DNA of 64,000 nt from Streptomyces flaveus. Its GTDB lineage: Bacteria > Actinomycetota > Actinomycetes > Streptomycetales > Streptomycetaceae. The stretch is taken from positions 139,249-203,248 of the forward strand of contig NZ_BMPQ01000007.1 in NCBI RefSeq assembly GCF_014647675.1. Reading direction: 5' to 3'. Position numbers and translations under genes: made by a program. Each line of letters opens with the position of its first letter. Positions within the stretch are counted from its first letter, which is position 1. Of the stretch, positions 40,640 through 49,917 are shown in pieces. Below the pieces are notes generated by a model that was not told where the DNA came from, did not search any database, and was given only the letters and a program-made list of their open reading frames with translations.

Positions 40640-41830
40640 ATGAGGGCCGTGACCTGGCAGGGCAAGCGCGAGGTACGGGTGGAGACCGTACCCGTCCCGG
40701 AGATCGAGGAACCGACGGACGCGGTCGTACGCATCACCTCCAGTGGGCTCTGCGGTTCCGACCTGCATCTGTACGAGGTGCTCACCCCGTTCATGACACC
40801 GGGGGACATCCTCGGTCACGAGCCCATCGGCGTGGTCGAGGAGGTGGGCTCAGCGGTGAAGGGGCTGAAGCCCGGCGACCGGGTCGTCGTGCCCTTCCAG
40901 ATCGCCTGCGGGCATTGCTGGATGTGCGGCGCCGGGCTGCCGACGCAGTGCGAGACCACTCAGGTGCACGACTCGGGCATGGGCGCGGCCCTGTTCGGCT
41001 ACACCAGGTTGTACGGCGGCGTGCCGGGCGCCCAGGCCGAGTATCTGCGGGTCCCGCAGGCCCAGTTCGGGCCGATCAAGGTACCGGACGGGCCGCCCGA
41101 CGACCGCTACGTCTATCTCTCGGACGTCCTGCCGACGGCCTGGCAGGCCGTGCAGTACGCCGACATCCCGCCCGGCGGCTCCGTCGCCGTCCTCGGCCTC
41201 GGACCGATCGGCGACATGTGCTGCAGGATCGCCCGGCTCCAGCGGGCCGAGGTCGTCATGGGTGTCGACCTGGTGTCGGAGCGGCTGCGCCGGGCGCGCG
41301 AGCGGGGCGTGGAGACGTACGACCTGCGGCGGTACGAGGGACGGCAGGAACTCGTCGAGGAGATCCGCGACCGGACCGACGGCCGTGGCCCCGACGCCGT
41401 GATCGACGCCGTGGGAACGGAGGCCCACGGCAGTCCCGTCGGACGGACCGCCCAGCAGATGTCGTCGATGCTGCCCCGCGCCTGGGCCGCCCGGCTCGCC
41501 GAACGGGCCGGCACCGACCGGCTGGCCGCGCTCCTCACCGCCATCGAACTGGTGCGACGCGGCGGCACGATCTCGCTGAGCGGTGTCTACGGCGGCATGG
41601 CCTCGCCGCTGCCGCTGATGACGATGTTCGACAAGCAGATCCAGCTGCGGATGGGCCAGGCGAACGTACGGCGCTGGGTCGACGACATCCTGCCGCTGCT
41701 CACCGACGAGGACCCCCTCGGAGTCGACGGTTTCGCCACCCACCGGCTCCCGCTGGAGGAGGCCCCGCACGCGTACGAGATCTTCCAGCGCAAGCAGGAG
41801 GAAGCGGTGAAGATCCTCTTCCAGCCGTGA
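40640..41830 (+). CDS. Zn-dependent alcohol dehydrogenase (formaldehyde dehydrogenase-like)
   Basis: 396 residues of the medium-chain dehydrogenase family. Catalytic zinc: Cys in GLCGSDLH, His-Glu in GHEPIG. Structural zinc: four Cys in CGHCWMCGAGLPTQC. Coenzyme site: VLGLGPIG. The long insert GTEAHGS... and overall length match the FDH-like/threonine-like subgroup often annotated as glutathione-dependent formaldehyde dehydrogenase, but many are general alcohol dehydrogenases. ATG 40640 follows GAAGGGAG. Separated by 113 bp from the epimerase gene upstream. Confidence 0.85.
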   Translation: MRAVTWQGKREVRVETVPVPEIEEPTDAVVRITSSGLCGSDLHLYEVLTPFMTPGDILGHEPIGVVEEVGSAVKGLKPGDRVVVPFQIACGHCWMCGAGLPTQCETTQVHDSGMGAALFGYTRLYGGVPGAQAEYLRVPQAQFGPIKVPDGPPDDRYVYLSDVLPTAWQAVQYADIPPGGSVAVLGLGPIGDMCCRIARLQRAEVVMGVDLVSERLRRARERGVETYDLRRYEGRQELVEEIRDRTDGRGPDAVIDAVGTEAHGSPVGRTAQQMSSMLPRAWAARLAERAGTDRLAALLTAIELVRRGGTISLSGVYGGMASPLPLMTMFDKQIQLRMGQANVRRWVDDILPLLTDEDPLGVDGFATHRLPLEEAPHAYEIFQRKQEEAVKILFQP

Positions 41831-41866
41831 ACCCAGCCGTGAACCAGCAGGCCGGGCGTCGGCGGA

Positions 41867-42562
41867 TCAGGAGGATGCAGCCGAGCGTACGAGCCAGTCG
41901 TACGCGGCCCGCGCCGTGAACTCGCTCTGGCCGCCGCGCACCAGCAACCCCGCCGTGGCGAACGCCGGATCGTCGGCCTGCGCGGCCAGGTACGGGATCG
42001 CGATGCAGCGCATCCCGGCCGCGTACGCCGCCGCCGCGCCCGGAGCGGCGTCCTCGAGGACCACACAGTCCGCCGGGGCCGCTCCCAGCCGCCGTGCCGC
42101 CTCCAGAAAGACGTCCGGAGCGGGCTTGCCCCGGGCGACCTCCTCGGCCGAGACGACGGTGCGCAGCGAGGCGTCCAGTCCCGTGCCCGCCAGGATCGCC
42201 TCGATGGCCTCCCGCGAGGAACCCGAGGCCACGGCCATACGTACGCCTTCGACGGCCAGCAGCTCCACGAACTTCCGCATCTCCGGATAGACGTGCGTGG
42301 CGGTGCGGGCCAGTGCCAGATAGTGCCGGTTCTTCTGCTCGAGCAGCACGTCCCGCGGGGCCTCGAGGGCGTACCGCTCCTTCCAGTGAGCGACCGTCTC
42401 CGCGGTGCTGATGCCGACGTATTGCTCGAAGTCCGTCCAGGTGAAGTCCGTGACGCCGTGCCCGGCGAGTGTCTGCCGTCCTGCCTCGTAGTAGTTGGGC
42501 TCGCTGTCCACGAGCGTGCCGTCGAGATCGAAGATGACCGCGGTACCGCCGAGAGAGCTCAT
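41867..42562 (-). CDS. HAD-superfamily sugar phosphatase / phosphoglucomutase-like
   Basis: 231 residues. HAD motif I FDLDGTLVDSEPNYYEAG, with two catalytic Asp; motif II AVASGSSREAIE; Lys in ARGKPAPDVFLEAA; motif IV VLEDAAPGAAAAYAAGM. Cap type C1, as in beta-phosphoglucomutase and sugar phosphatases. Convergent with the alcohol dehydrogenase; 74 bp downstream of lrp on the same strand. Substrate unknown. Confidence 0.85.
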   Translation of the reverse strand: MSSLGGTAVIFDLDGTLVDSEPNYYEAGRQTLAGHGVTDFTWTDFEQYVGISTAETVAHWKERYALEAPRDVLLEQKNRHYLALARTATHVYPEMRKFVELLAVEGVRMAVASGSSREAIEAILAGTGLDASLRTVVSAEEVARGKPAPDVFLEAARRLGAAPADCVVLEDAAPGAAAAYAAGMRCIAIPYLAAQADDPAFATAGLLVRGGQSEFTARAAYDWLVRSAASS

Positions 42563-42636
42563 GGTCTCCAGGATGCCAAGGACCGGTTATCGGCCGTTGA
42601 ACAGCTCTCGGCCGCCAGTCGGTCTTTCTGCGCCGG

Positions 42637-43113
42637 TCAGTTCCTGGCCGCGCGTCCGACCGCCGCCACGAGCGGCAGCAGCCGGTGCGGCACGCGCTCG
42701 CGCAGCGCCACCTCCGTACGCGTGCGGACGACGCCCGGCAGGCTGATCAGCGCCTGGATCAGATCCTCCAGGTGGGCGTTGTCGCGTGCGACGACCCGCG
42801 TCAGCAGGTCACCGCCGCCGGTGATCGAGAACGCCTCGATGATCTCCGGTACGGCGGCCAGGGCGTCGCCCACGTCGTCGAGATGGCCCTGGGTGACCTC
42901 GATGTGCACGAAGGCGAGTACGGGGTGGCCGAGCGCGGCGGGGGAGAGCGAGGGGCCCGTGCCGGTGATCACGCCGTCCCGTTCCATCCGGTCGAGCCGG
43001 GCCTGGAGCGTGCCGCGGGCGATGCCGAGGATGCGGGCGTACTCGCGGACGCTGGTGCGGGGCTGCTCCAGGAGCAGCCGCAGGATCCGGGTGTCGAGTT
43101 CGTCGACGGCCAT
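42637..43113 (-). CDS. Lrp/AsnC-family regulator
   Basis: 158 residues: N-terminal winged helix (LDTRILRLLLEQPRTSVREYARILGIARGTLQARLDRMERDGVI) and the C-terminal RAM ligand domain (AFVHIEVTQGHLDDVGDALAAVPEI, GGGDLLTRVVARDNAHLEDLI, GVVRTRTEVALRERVPHR). ATG 43113 follows GGAGG. Divergent from the FUSC exporter gene (200 bp between), which is its likeliest target. The effector is usually an amino acid. Confidence 0.85.
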   Translation of the reverse strand: MAVDELDTRILRLLLEQPRTSVREYARILGIARGTLQARLDRMERDGVITGTGPSLSPAALGHPVLAFVHIEVTQGHLDDVGDALAAVPEIIEAFSITGGGDLLTRVVARDNAHLEDLIQALISLPGVVRTRTEVALRERVPHRLLPLVAAVGRAARN

Positions 43114-43313
43114 GGTCCGTTGGCCTCCCTACGGTCTTGGCTGATCGTCCTCGACTGTACCAATGGCCCATCCGATCACGAGCCTGTTGAGCCACTGCCC
43201 CTCCCTTGCTTACCTTGTCGGTATACATGGCGCCGCGAAGCGCCGGACGGCAAAGAAGCCGGATCCGGACCCGCGGCGCCATTCCCATGTGAAGAGGGGG
43301 CGGGCTGCCGACG

Positions 43314-44825
43314 GTGAAGAAGATGTTCATGGCTCCGGATCCGGGCCTGGTACGGCTGCGGGTCTCGCTGCGGGCGGTGCTCGGCACCGGCCTCGCGGTG
43401 ACCGCCTCCGAACTCGCCGGGCTCTCGCTGCCCGCCTCGATCACGGGCGGGCTCGCCGCGCTTCTCGCGCTGTTCACGGTCGGCGACCCGACCGTGCGCG
43501 GCCAGGCGGTCACCACCGCCCTGCTGCCCCTCGTCGGCTTCCCCGTGCTGGCCCTCGCGACCGTGCTGCACTCGGTGCCGGCCGTGCGGGACGCGAGCTG
43601 GCTCGCCGTGGTGTTCTGCGGTGTGTACGCCCGCCGCTGGGGGCCGCGTGGTCAAGCGCTCGGCATCTTCGCGTTCATGACCTTCTTCATCACCCAGTTC
43701 CTGCACGCCGTACCCGGTCAACTGCCGCAGCTGTACGCCGCGATGGCGCTGGCGCTGGCCGCCTCCTCGGCCGTGCGCTTCGGCGCGTGGTGCATCGAGC
43801 GACGTACTCCGCCACCTGCGATCCCCGCCCCGCTCGGCGGTCGCGGGCTCGCCCGGCCGACCACCCGGCAGGCCTTCCAGGCCACGGCCGCCTGTGCCTT
43901 CGCGATGGCGGCGGGCCAGTTCCTGTCGGACGAGCGCTGGTACTGGGCCGTCGGCACCGCCTGGTGGATCTTCGTCAACACGGCCTCGCGCGGCGAGACG
44001 CTGGTACGCGGCTTCCGGCGCATCGTCGGCACGGTCACCGGAATCGCGGCGGGACTGCTGATCGCCGTACCGCTGCACGGCGCGCCGACGCCCACGGCAG
44101 TGATCGTCGCCGTGTGCGTGTGGGGCATCTTCTACACCGCGGCGCTCTCGTACAGCTGGATGATGTTCTTCGTCACCGTCATGGCGGGCCTGCTGTACGG
44201 GCTCCTCGGCGTGCTGCATCCGGGGCTGCTGGGGCTGCGCCTCGCCGAGACCGCGGCCGGTGCGCTCGGAGCCGCGCTCGCCGTCGCGCTGATCCTGCCG
44301 GTCACCACGCACACGGTGACCGATCGCTGGGTGGCCCGGGCTGTGCACGCCGTACACGACTGCGCCTCGGCGGCGGCCCGGCGCCTCGCCGGTGACCTGG
44401 GCGCCGATCCCGCGCCGCGGGCCGCGGAGCTGGAGGCGCTGCTCGGCCGGGTCCGGTTCGCGCTCGCCCCGCTGGTCCACCCGCTCAACCCGATGCGGGC
44501 CCGCAAGTCCAGGGCCCGTCAGGTGCTCGCGCTCCTCGACGACTGCGCCCGCGAGGTACGCGGCCTCACGGTCGTCGCCGCCGACCCCGACGCCTCGCAC
44601 GACGCCCGCCTCATCGCCGCCTGCGGACGCGTCGAGGCGGCGATCGAAGGGCTGGTCGGTGCGGTGCCGGAGCGTGCGGTGGCGTCGGACGCAGAGGCAC
44701 TGGGCGAGGCGGTGCCGGGCCACGACGCGGGAGCCGAGCAGGCCCTCGCCCACCTGCACGGCCTGGAGCGGGCGCTCGCCGCGCTGGCCACGCCGCTGCG
44801 GGGCTCCTCGACGATGGGGGCGTGA
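43314..44825 (+). CDS. FUSC-family (aromatic acid exporter-like) membrane protein
   Basis: 503 residues. Two blocks of hydrophobic helices (about residues 15-150 and 185-340) in the FUSC arrangement, second block YWAVGTAWWIFVNTASRGETLVRGFRRIVGTVTGIAAGLLI, and a helical cytoplasmic tail. Related to AaeB/YccS efflux proteins for aromatic acids. GTG 43314 was taken as start; Mets at residues 4 and 6 are alternatives and none has a strong ribosome site. Divergent from lrp. Confidence 0.8.
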   Translation: MKKMFMAPDPGLVRLRVSLRAVLGTGLAVTASELAGLSLPASITGGLAALLALFTVGDPTVRGQAVTTALLPLVGFPVLALATVLHSVPAVRDASWLAVVFCGVYARRWGPRGQALGIFAFMTFFITQFLHAVPGQLPQLYAAMALALAASSAVRFGAWCIERRTPPPAIPAPLGGRGLARPTTRQAFQATAACAFAMAAGQFLSDERWYWAVGTAWWIFVNTASRGETLVRGFRRIVGTVTGIAAGLLIAVPLHGAPTPTAVIVAVCVWGIFYTAALSYSWMMFFVTVMAGLLYGLLGVLHPGLLGLRLAETAAGALGAALAVALILPVTTHTVTDRWVARAVHAVHDCASAAARRLAGDLGADPAPRAAELEALLGRVRFALAPLVHPLNPMRARKSRARQVLALLDDCAREVRGLTVVAADPDASHDARLIAACGRVEAAIEGLVGAVPERAVASDAEALGEAVPGHDAGAEQALAHLHGLERALAALATPLRGSSTMGA

Positions 44826-44983
44826 ACACGAACCAGGCTGTGTGTCGCACAGGCGGTCGGTTTGTTCCAGACCTTTGATCGTCGGCTGCTACCGCCGCCC
44901 CGACGGCGCGGTACCGAGAGGCGCCGGCGGCGTCATGCGTAGCGATCGGCCAGGTCCTACCGCCAGGCCGTACGAAGGCGGAC

Positions 44984-45028
44984 ACGTCGATGGGCCCGCT
45001 CCTGCGAGAGGAGCGGGCCCATCGACGT
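44984..45028. terminator. Strong bidirectional terminator (20-bp stem)
   Basis: Perfect 20-bp inverted repeat, 44984-45003 with 45009-45028, GCGAG loop, between the convergent FUSC and CbiX-like genes. The stem contains GATGGGCCCGCTCCT. The preceding 150 bp (44826-44983) hold no gene that I recognise. Confidence 0.8.
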
Positions 45029-45044
45029 ACGGGGTGTGCCAGGG

Positions 45045-45968
45045 TCAGCGGACCGGCGCGCCCTGCGGCTGCTGCGGGGCGATGCCCAGTGCCGTCGTGT
45101 ACTTGGAGAGCGCGAGCTTGCCGATCGCCGGGTACGCGCCGAGCCCCTCGGCGGCAGAGCAGCCGGCCTCCTTCGCGGCGGCGTCGAGCAGCGTCGAGTC
45201 GAGCTCGGGGCCGATCAGGTACGGCGCGAGCGCCAGCTGCTGGGAGCCCGAGGAGCGCAGCTGCTCGGCGGTGGACGCGATCGCGCCCTCCTCGTCGAGC
45301 GCCGCAGCCATCACCGGCACGGCGAGGCGGGCGGCGAGCAGCATGCCGGTGATCCCGGCAGCCTGTACGGCCTCCTCGCCGCCCACGGACGCCAGGATGA
45401 TGCCGTCCGCGGCGGTCGCCACGGTGAACAGGCGGGCACGGTCGGCGCGCGCCAGACCCGCCTCGGACAGCCGTACGTGCAGCGCCTCGGCGAGCAGCGG
45501 GTGCGGGCCGAGCACATCGGTCAGCTCGGCCGCGACACGGCTCTCCATGACGGCCTGACGGATACGGCGCAGCAACGCGTTGTCCGGACCGGCGAGCAGC
45601 GGCACGACGACGGCGACGGGGCCCTCCGGCTCGCGGACATCCACACCGGCGGCGCGGGCCTGCTCGAAACGGGCGGTGCGCTCCTCGGCGGTGTGCACGA
45701 GCACCGACTGAAGCGTGGGGAACTCCGAGTCGTCACCGTCGAGGTACGCGATCCGCGCATCGAGGCCGGGGAGCTCGGAGCGCGCGATGCTCACGACCTC
45801 GTCGGCGAGGCTGCGGACGGCGCCGCTGGGCGTGCCGGGCACCGCGAGGACGAGCGCGGGCGCGCCCTCGGGAGCCGCCAGCGGCTCCGGACGGCGGTGC
45901 CGCCCGGACTGGCGGGGTCGCGGCATTCGTACTGGCAGGCCGGACGCGGGCCCAGTGGGGGAGCTCAT
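45045..45968 (-). CDS. CbiX/SirB-fold protein, degenerate active site
   Basis: 307 residues built as two CbiX/SirB-type (class II chelatase) half-domains: ALVLAVPGTPSGAVRSLADEV ... VVVPLLAGPDNALLRRIRQAV ... VTVATAADG-like ... APYLIGPELDSTLLDAAA. In true sirohydrochlorin ferro/cobaltochelatases the first strand ends in a metal-binding AHGS/T-R. Here it reads AVPGTPSG, lacking that His, and the second half also has no HGS motif. So it keeps the fold but probably not chelatase activity, or uses other ligands. ATG 45968 has no clear ribosome site; Met15 is an alternative. No sirohaem or cobalamin genes nearby. Confidence 0.6.
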   Translation of the reverse strand: MSSPTGPASGLPVRMPRPRQSGRHRRPEPLAAPEGAPALVLAVPGTPSGAVRSLADEVVSIARSELPGLDARIAYLDGDDSEFPTLQSVLVHTAEERTARFEQARAAGVDVREPEGPVAVVVPLLAGPDNALLRRIRQAVMESRVAAELTDVLGPHPLLAEALHVRLSEAGLARADRARLFTVATAADGIILASVGGEEAVQAAGITGMLLAARLAVPVMAAALDEEGAIASTAEQLRSSGSQQLALAPYLIGPELDSTLLDAAAKEAGCSAAEGLGAYPAIGKLALSKYTTALGIAPQQPQGAPVR

Positions 45969-46087
45969 GGCGCCGCATGTTACTGGTTTCTTGGGCTCCC
46001 CTGTTCGGGGAGGGGGCAGGTGAACGGTATACGTCCGCTTTTGTCTGATGAGTTACGTACGGATTGATCTCTTTGCGTACGTGCGGA

Positions 46088-47131
46088 TCATGGTGCGGGG
46101 GTCCCGGGTGCGAGGGCCTCGGGTGCGGGGGTCTCCGCGATCACGTACAGCATGTCCTCCTCGCGCGGCAGCGTCAGCCGGTCCTCGGCCAGGTCGACGG
46201 CGATACGTACGGCGCCGGCGAGCGGATCGCCCGCGGCCGGAACCTGTCGCGCGTACGGCAGCCGGTCCGTCAGCGCGGCACGCAGGGGTACGAGGAGGGG
46301 GTCGCCCATCTTGAACAGTCCACCCGTAAGGGCGACTTGGACCTCCCCGAAAACCTCGCCGCCGGCGGGGCAGACCGCGCGGGCCGCGTCGGCGATGTGC
46401 CGGGCGGCCTCGGCCAGGATGTCCACGGCCACCGGGTCGCCGTCGGCGCAGGCCGCCACCTCGGGTGCGAAGGACGCGAGCATGGCGGGGCGGTCGGGGC
46501 GCGGGTAGAGCTGCCCCGGCCAGGTGCCGGCCGGGCCGAACATCACCTCGCCGCGCGCCAGGAGCCGGGCCGAGCCCCCGGAACGTCCGTCGTGCGCGCG
46601 CAGGGCCGCGTCGAGTCCGGCTCGCCCGATCCACGCTCCGCTGCCGTTGTCGCCCAGCAGATGACCCCAGCCGTCCGCTCTGCGCCAGCGCGTCAGATCC
46701 GTACCGATCGCGATCAGGCCGGTGCCGGCCGCGACCACCGCACCCGGTCGCTGCCCCAGCGCACCCACATACGCGGTGACCCCGTCGGCGGCCAACGCGA
46801 GCCTGCGCACACCGAGTTCGCGGGCCAGCGCTGACGGCAGGTCGGCGCGCAGGGCGTTGCCCAGCGAGGTGTAACCAGCGGCCCCGACGGTGACGGCGCG
46901 AAGCGTGGTGATCCCCGCGTCCGCCATCAACTGCCGGGCCATCGGCACCAGTTGCTCCATCAAATGCCCGGCGTCGATGCCGCGCGGCCCTGTGCGCACC
47001 GGCTCCTCGGACTTCAGCGGAACAGCCGTGCCCCGGCCCTCCCGGCCACCCTCGACCGCCAGTACGGCACGCAGCCCCGAACCCCCGGAGTCCACACCCA
47101 GCACCCCCGACAGCTCGCCGGGACCGGTCAC
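46088..47131 (-). CDS. BadF/BadG/NagK-type sugar kinase
   Basis: 347 residues of the actin-like ATPase (ASKHA) family: phosphate-1 motif GVLGVDSGGSGLRAVLA, catalytic Asp in ADGVTAYVGAL, phosphate-2 AAGTGLIAIGTD, GWGHLLGDNGSGAWIGRAGLDAALR and adenosine motif ALTGGLFKMGDPLLVPL. Closest in style to N-acetylglucosamine kinases of actinomycetes. GTG 47131 overlaps the stop of the uracil-DNA glycosylase gene (GTGA), so the two are co-translated. The C-terminus is Pro/Ala-rich. Confidence 0.8.
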   Translation of the reverse strand: MTGPGELSGVLGVDSGGSGLRAVLAVEGGREGRGTAVPLKSEEPVRTGPRGIDAGHLMEQLVPMARQLMADAGITTLRAVTVGAAGYTSLGNALRADLPSALARELGVRRLALAADGVTAYVGALGQRPGAVVAAGTGLIAIGTDLTRWRRADGWGHLLGDNGSGAWIGRAGLDAALRAHDGRSGGSARLLARGEVMFGPAGTWPGQLYPRPDRPAMLASFAPEVAACADGDPVAVDILAEAARHIADAARAVCPAGGEVFGEVQVALTGGLFKMGDPLLVPLRAALTDRLPYARQVPAAGDPLAGAVRIAVDLAEDRLTLPREEDMLYVIAETPAPEALAPGTPAP

Positions 47132-47805
47132 GGCAGCCGCCAGTCCACGGGTTCGCCGCCCTGACGGACCAGCAGTTCGTTGGCCCGGCTGAACGGGCGC
47201 GAACCGAAGAAGCCCCGGTCCGCCGACATCGGCGACGGATGGGCCGACTCCACCGACGGCAGGTCACCGAGCAGCGGCCGGAGGTTACGCGCGTCGCGCC
47301 CCCACAGGATCGACACCAGTGGTCGGCTCCGCGCGGCAAGCGCCCGGATCGCCTGCTCGGTGACCTCTTCCCAGCCCTTGCCCCGGTGCGCGGCGGGACG
47401 CCGCGGGGCTGTGGTGAGCGCCCTGTTGAGCAGCAGCACACCCTGCTCGGTCCAAGGCGTCAGGTCGCCGTTGGACGGCTGCGGCAGCCCCAAGTCGCTG
47501 ATCAGCTCCCGGTAGATGTTGATGAGGCTGCCGGGCAGCGGCCGCACCTCGGGCGCGACCGAGAACGACAGCCCCACCGCATGTCCCGGTGTCGGATACG
47601 GATCCTGGCCGACGATGAGGACCCGGACGTCGTCGAAGGGCTGCTGGAAGGCACGGAGGACATTCGGTCCGGCCGGGAGATAGGTGCGTCCCGCGGCGAT
47701 CTCCGCGCGCAGGAAGTCACCCATCTCGGCGATCCGTCCGGCCACGGGTTCCAGGGCCTTGGCCCAGCCCGGTTCGACGATTTCATGCAAGGGTCGTGGA
47801 GCCAC
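47128..47805 (-). CDS. ung: Uracil-DNA glycosylase, family 1
   Basis: 225 residues, full length for Ung. Water-activating motif VGQDPYPTPGHAVGLSFS with catalytic Asp, LLLNRALTT, and the DNA-intercalation loop HPSPMSADRGFFGSRPFSRANE. It removes uracil from DNA and starts base-excision repair. GTG 47805 follows GGGTG. Streptomyces genomes often carry two ung genes; whether this is the main or second copy cannot be told. Coupled to the sugar kinase downstream. Confidence 0.92.
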   Translation of the reverse strand: MAPRPLHEIVEPGWAKALEPVAGRIAEMGDFLRAEIAAGRTYLPAGPNVLRAFQQPFDDVRVLIVGQDPYPTPGHAVGLSFSVAPEVRPLPGSLINIYRELISDLGLPQPSNGDLTPWTEQGVLLLNRALTTAPRRPAAHRGKGWEEVTEQAIRALAARSRPLVSILWGRDARNLRPLLGDLPSVESAHPSPMSADRGFFGSRPFSRANELLVRQGGEPVDWRLP

Positions 47806-47951
47806 GGCGTCACCCTACTGCCGTGCGGGCAGGGGCGATCAACCGGTGGTCGTGACACGACTGAACGTGATACGTCCGGTGACGGCGAGGGGCGCAGAGG
47901 ATTCGCCCGATGCCCGATGCCCGACGACTCATGACTGACAATTGCCGGCAC

Positions 47952-49037
47952 TCAATCGATCACCGCCGCACGTACGCACAGCACATCCGGTAGATGCGAC
48001 GCCAACTGCCGCCAGCTGTCCCCGTCGTCGGCCGATGCGAACACCTCTCCATTGCGGTTGCCGAAGTACACGCCCGCCGGGTCCGCGCCGTCCGTGCACA
48101 TCGCGTCGCGCAGCACCGTGCCGTAGTGGTCCTCCTGTGGCAGCCCCGCCGAGAGCGCCTCCCAGGTCTTGCCCGCGTCCGCCGTGCGGAAGACCCGGCA
48201 TCGGCGCTCGGCCGGGATCCGGTCAGCGTCGGCGTTGATCGGGAACAGGTACGCCGTGTCCCCGCGGTGCGGATGGGTGGCCGCGGCGAAGCCGAACGTG
48301 GACGGCAGGCCCTCGCCGATGTCCGTCCAGTGCGCGCCCGCGTCGTCGCTTCTGTAGACACCCCAGTGGTTCTGCAGATACAGCCGGTCCGGGGTCGTCG
48401 CGTCCTGTGCGATCTTGTGCACGCACTGGCCGAACTCCGGGTTCGGATCGGGCAGGAACACCGCGGAGACACCGGAGTTGGAGGGCGCCCAGCTCTCGCC
48501 GCCGTCCTTCGTACGAAAGACACCGGCCGTGGAGACGGCGACCGTCACCGCGCTCGGATCGCGCTCGTCCGTGATGACCGTGTGCAGGCCCTCTCCGCCG
48601 CCGCCGGGCACCCACTGCGAGCGCGTCGGGTGCTCCCACAGGGGCCGGACGAGTTCGAAGGTCTCGCCGCGGTCCTCGGAGCGGTACAACGCGGCCGGCT
48701 CCGTGCCCGCGTACACCACGTCCGGCTCGGCCGCCGCCGGGTGCAGCTGCCACACCCGCTCCAGCGAAGCCTCCGTGTCCTGAGGGAACTTGACCGCCGG
48801 CTTGGCCGGTTCGGTCCAGGTGCGGCCCAGGTCGTCGGAGTGGAAGACGGACGGGCCCCAGTGCGCGCTGTCCCCGCCGACGAGGAGCCGCGGCACATCA
48901 CCGCGGGTGTCGATGGCGACCGAGTAGACGGCCTGCGCGTTGAAGTACGGACTGTCGTCGAACTCCCAGACGCCGCCGCGCCGTCGCCCGATGAACAGGC
49001 CTTTCCGCGTGCCTACGGTGAGCAGTACGTCGGCCAT
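47952..49037 (-). CDS. BNR/VPS10-type beta-propeller protein, cytoplasmic
   Basis: 361 residues with no signal peptide. A seven-bladed propeller is built from Asp-box turns: SDDLGRTW, SEDRGETF, TKDGGESW, SDDAGAHW, TADAGKTW and SADDGDSW, the pattern of GH74/VPS10/sialidase-like repeats. N-terminal MADVLLTVGTRKGLFIGRRR is typical of a conserved actinobacterial family annotated as exo-alpha-sialidase or glycosyl hydrolase without proof. ATG 49037 follows GGAGGTGG; an upstream extension to 49130 is disfavoured. Being cytoplasmic, it is unlikely to be a polysaccharide hydrolase. Function unknown. Confidence 0.75.
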   Translation of the reverse strand: MADVLLTVGTRKGLFIGRRRGGVWEFDDSPYFNAQAVYSVAIDTRGDVPRLLVGGDSAHWGPSVFHSDDLGRTWTEPAKPAVKFPQDTEASLERVWQLHPAAAEPDVVYAGTEPAALYRSEDRGETFELVRPLWEHPTRSQWVPGGGGEGLHTVITDERDPSAVTVAVSTAGVFRTKDGGESWAPSNSGVSAVFLPDPNPEFGQCVHKIAQDATTPDRLYLQNHWGVYRSDDAGAHWTDIGEGLPSTFGFAAATHPHRGDTAYLFPINADADRIPAERRCRVFRTADAGKTWEALSAGLPQEDHYGTVLRDAMCTDGADPAGVYFGNRNGEVFASADDGDSWRQLASHLPDVLCVRAAVID

Positions 49038-49258
49038 GCCGACCACCTCCGGACGTCGTTGTCGGCAGATACGGGTCAGACATGGGTCAGTCTGCACCCA
49101 GCCACTGACAATCACCCCTGAACGCAGCATCCGGGCAGTTCAGAGCGCTTTCGGCGTCCGATGGCGATGTGGGGTCCGTCTCCCTGTGAGCACCGGGGCG
49201 ATCGCTCGCGTATGGGAGGGCGGGGACTGGTGCGTCGGTGAGGAGATTGGGGCGTTCG

Positions 49259-49837
49259 ATGGCGGCATTCCGTGGTCCGAGGGTGTGGCTGTGGCGATGG
49301 CGGCGCAACCCGCTGCGGCGCCGCAGCGACGAACTGGAGTCCTGGCTCCTGCTCGCCACCTGGGCCCTGACGCTGGTCACCGGGCTGCTCGCCGGACTGG
49401 CGACGGCACACGCGGTCGAGAGCAGCCTCGCCCAGCAGCGCGCCGAGTGGCATCCCGTCCTCGCGCTGACCAGTAAGAACACGCCCGCCGCGAGCACATC
49501 CGCGGCCAGCCACGAACGCGTGTGGGCGGAGGTGCGCTGGACCGCGGCGGACGGTTCGCCGCACACCGGCCAGGCCCGTGTCGAGCCCGGCAGCACGGCC
49601 GGTACCCCGGTCGTCGTGTGGACGGACCGCGACGGCCGCCTCGTCACCAAGCCCGCCAGCGCGTCCCAGGCCGGACTGCGGGCCGGAATGTCCGGGGTGC
49701 TGGTGGGGGCGAGCGCCGCCGCCGTGCCCCTCGGCGGCGGGCGGCTGTTGCGCAGGCGTCTGGAGCGGCAGCGCATGGAGCAGTGGGACGCGGAGTGGGA
49801 GAAGTTCGGCCCTCAGTGGGGATGGAAGACGGGCTGA
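49259..49837 (+). CDS. Rv1733c-like membrane protein
   Basis: 192 residues: basic N-terminus with WRWRRNPLRRRSDELESW, a first membrane helix (LLLATWALTLVTGLLAGLATAHAV), an extracellular beta domain (VWAEVRWTAADGSPHTGQARVEPGSTAGTPVVVWTDRDGRLVTKP) and a second helix around MSGVLVGASAAAVPLGGG, then a charged tail ERQRMEQWDAEWEKFGP. This is the Rv1733c family of conserved actinobacterial membrane proteins, whose role is unknown. ATG 49259 or GTG 49238; ribosome-site spacing does not decide. Confidence 0.75.
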   Translation: MAAFRGPRVWLWRWRRNPLRRRSDELESWLLLATWALTLVTGLLAGLATAHAVESSLAQQRAEWHPVLALTSKNTPAASTSAASHERVWAEVRWTAADGSPHTGQARVEPGSTAGTPVVVWTDRDGRLVTKPASASQAGLRAGMSGVLVGASAAAVPLGGGRLLRRRLERQRMEQWDAEWEKFGPQWGWKTG

Positions 49838-49917
49838 GGGGCGGGCCGAGCCGAATCGGTGCCGCCCGGAGCCGTACGGCCGATGGTCGTGCCGCTGCGA
49901 AGCCCTGCGCCCAGTGG

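Noticed and set aside
43209..43232. TTGTCGGTATACATGG upstream of the FUSC gene as a damage promoter
   Set aside because: The ninth base and the -10 do not fit the motif, and no -35/-10 pair with proper spacing was found.
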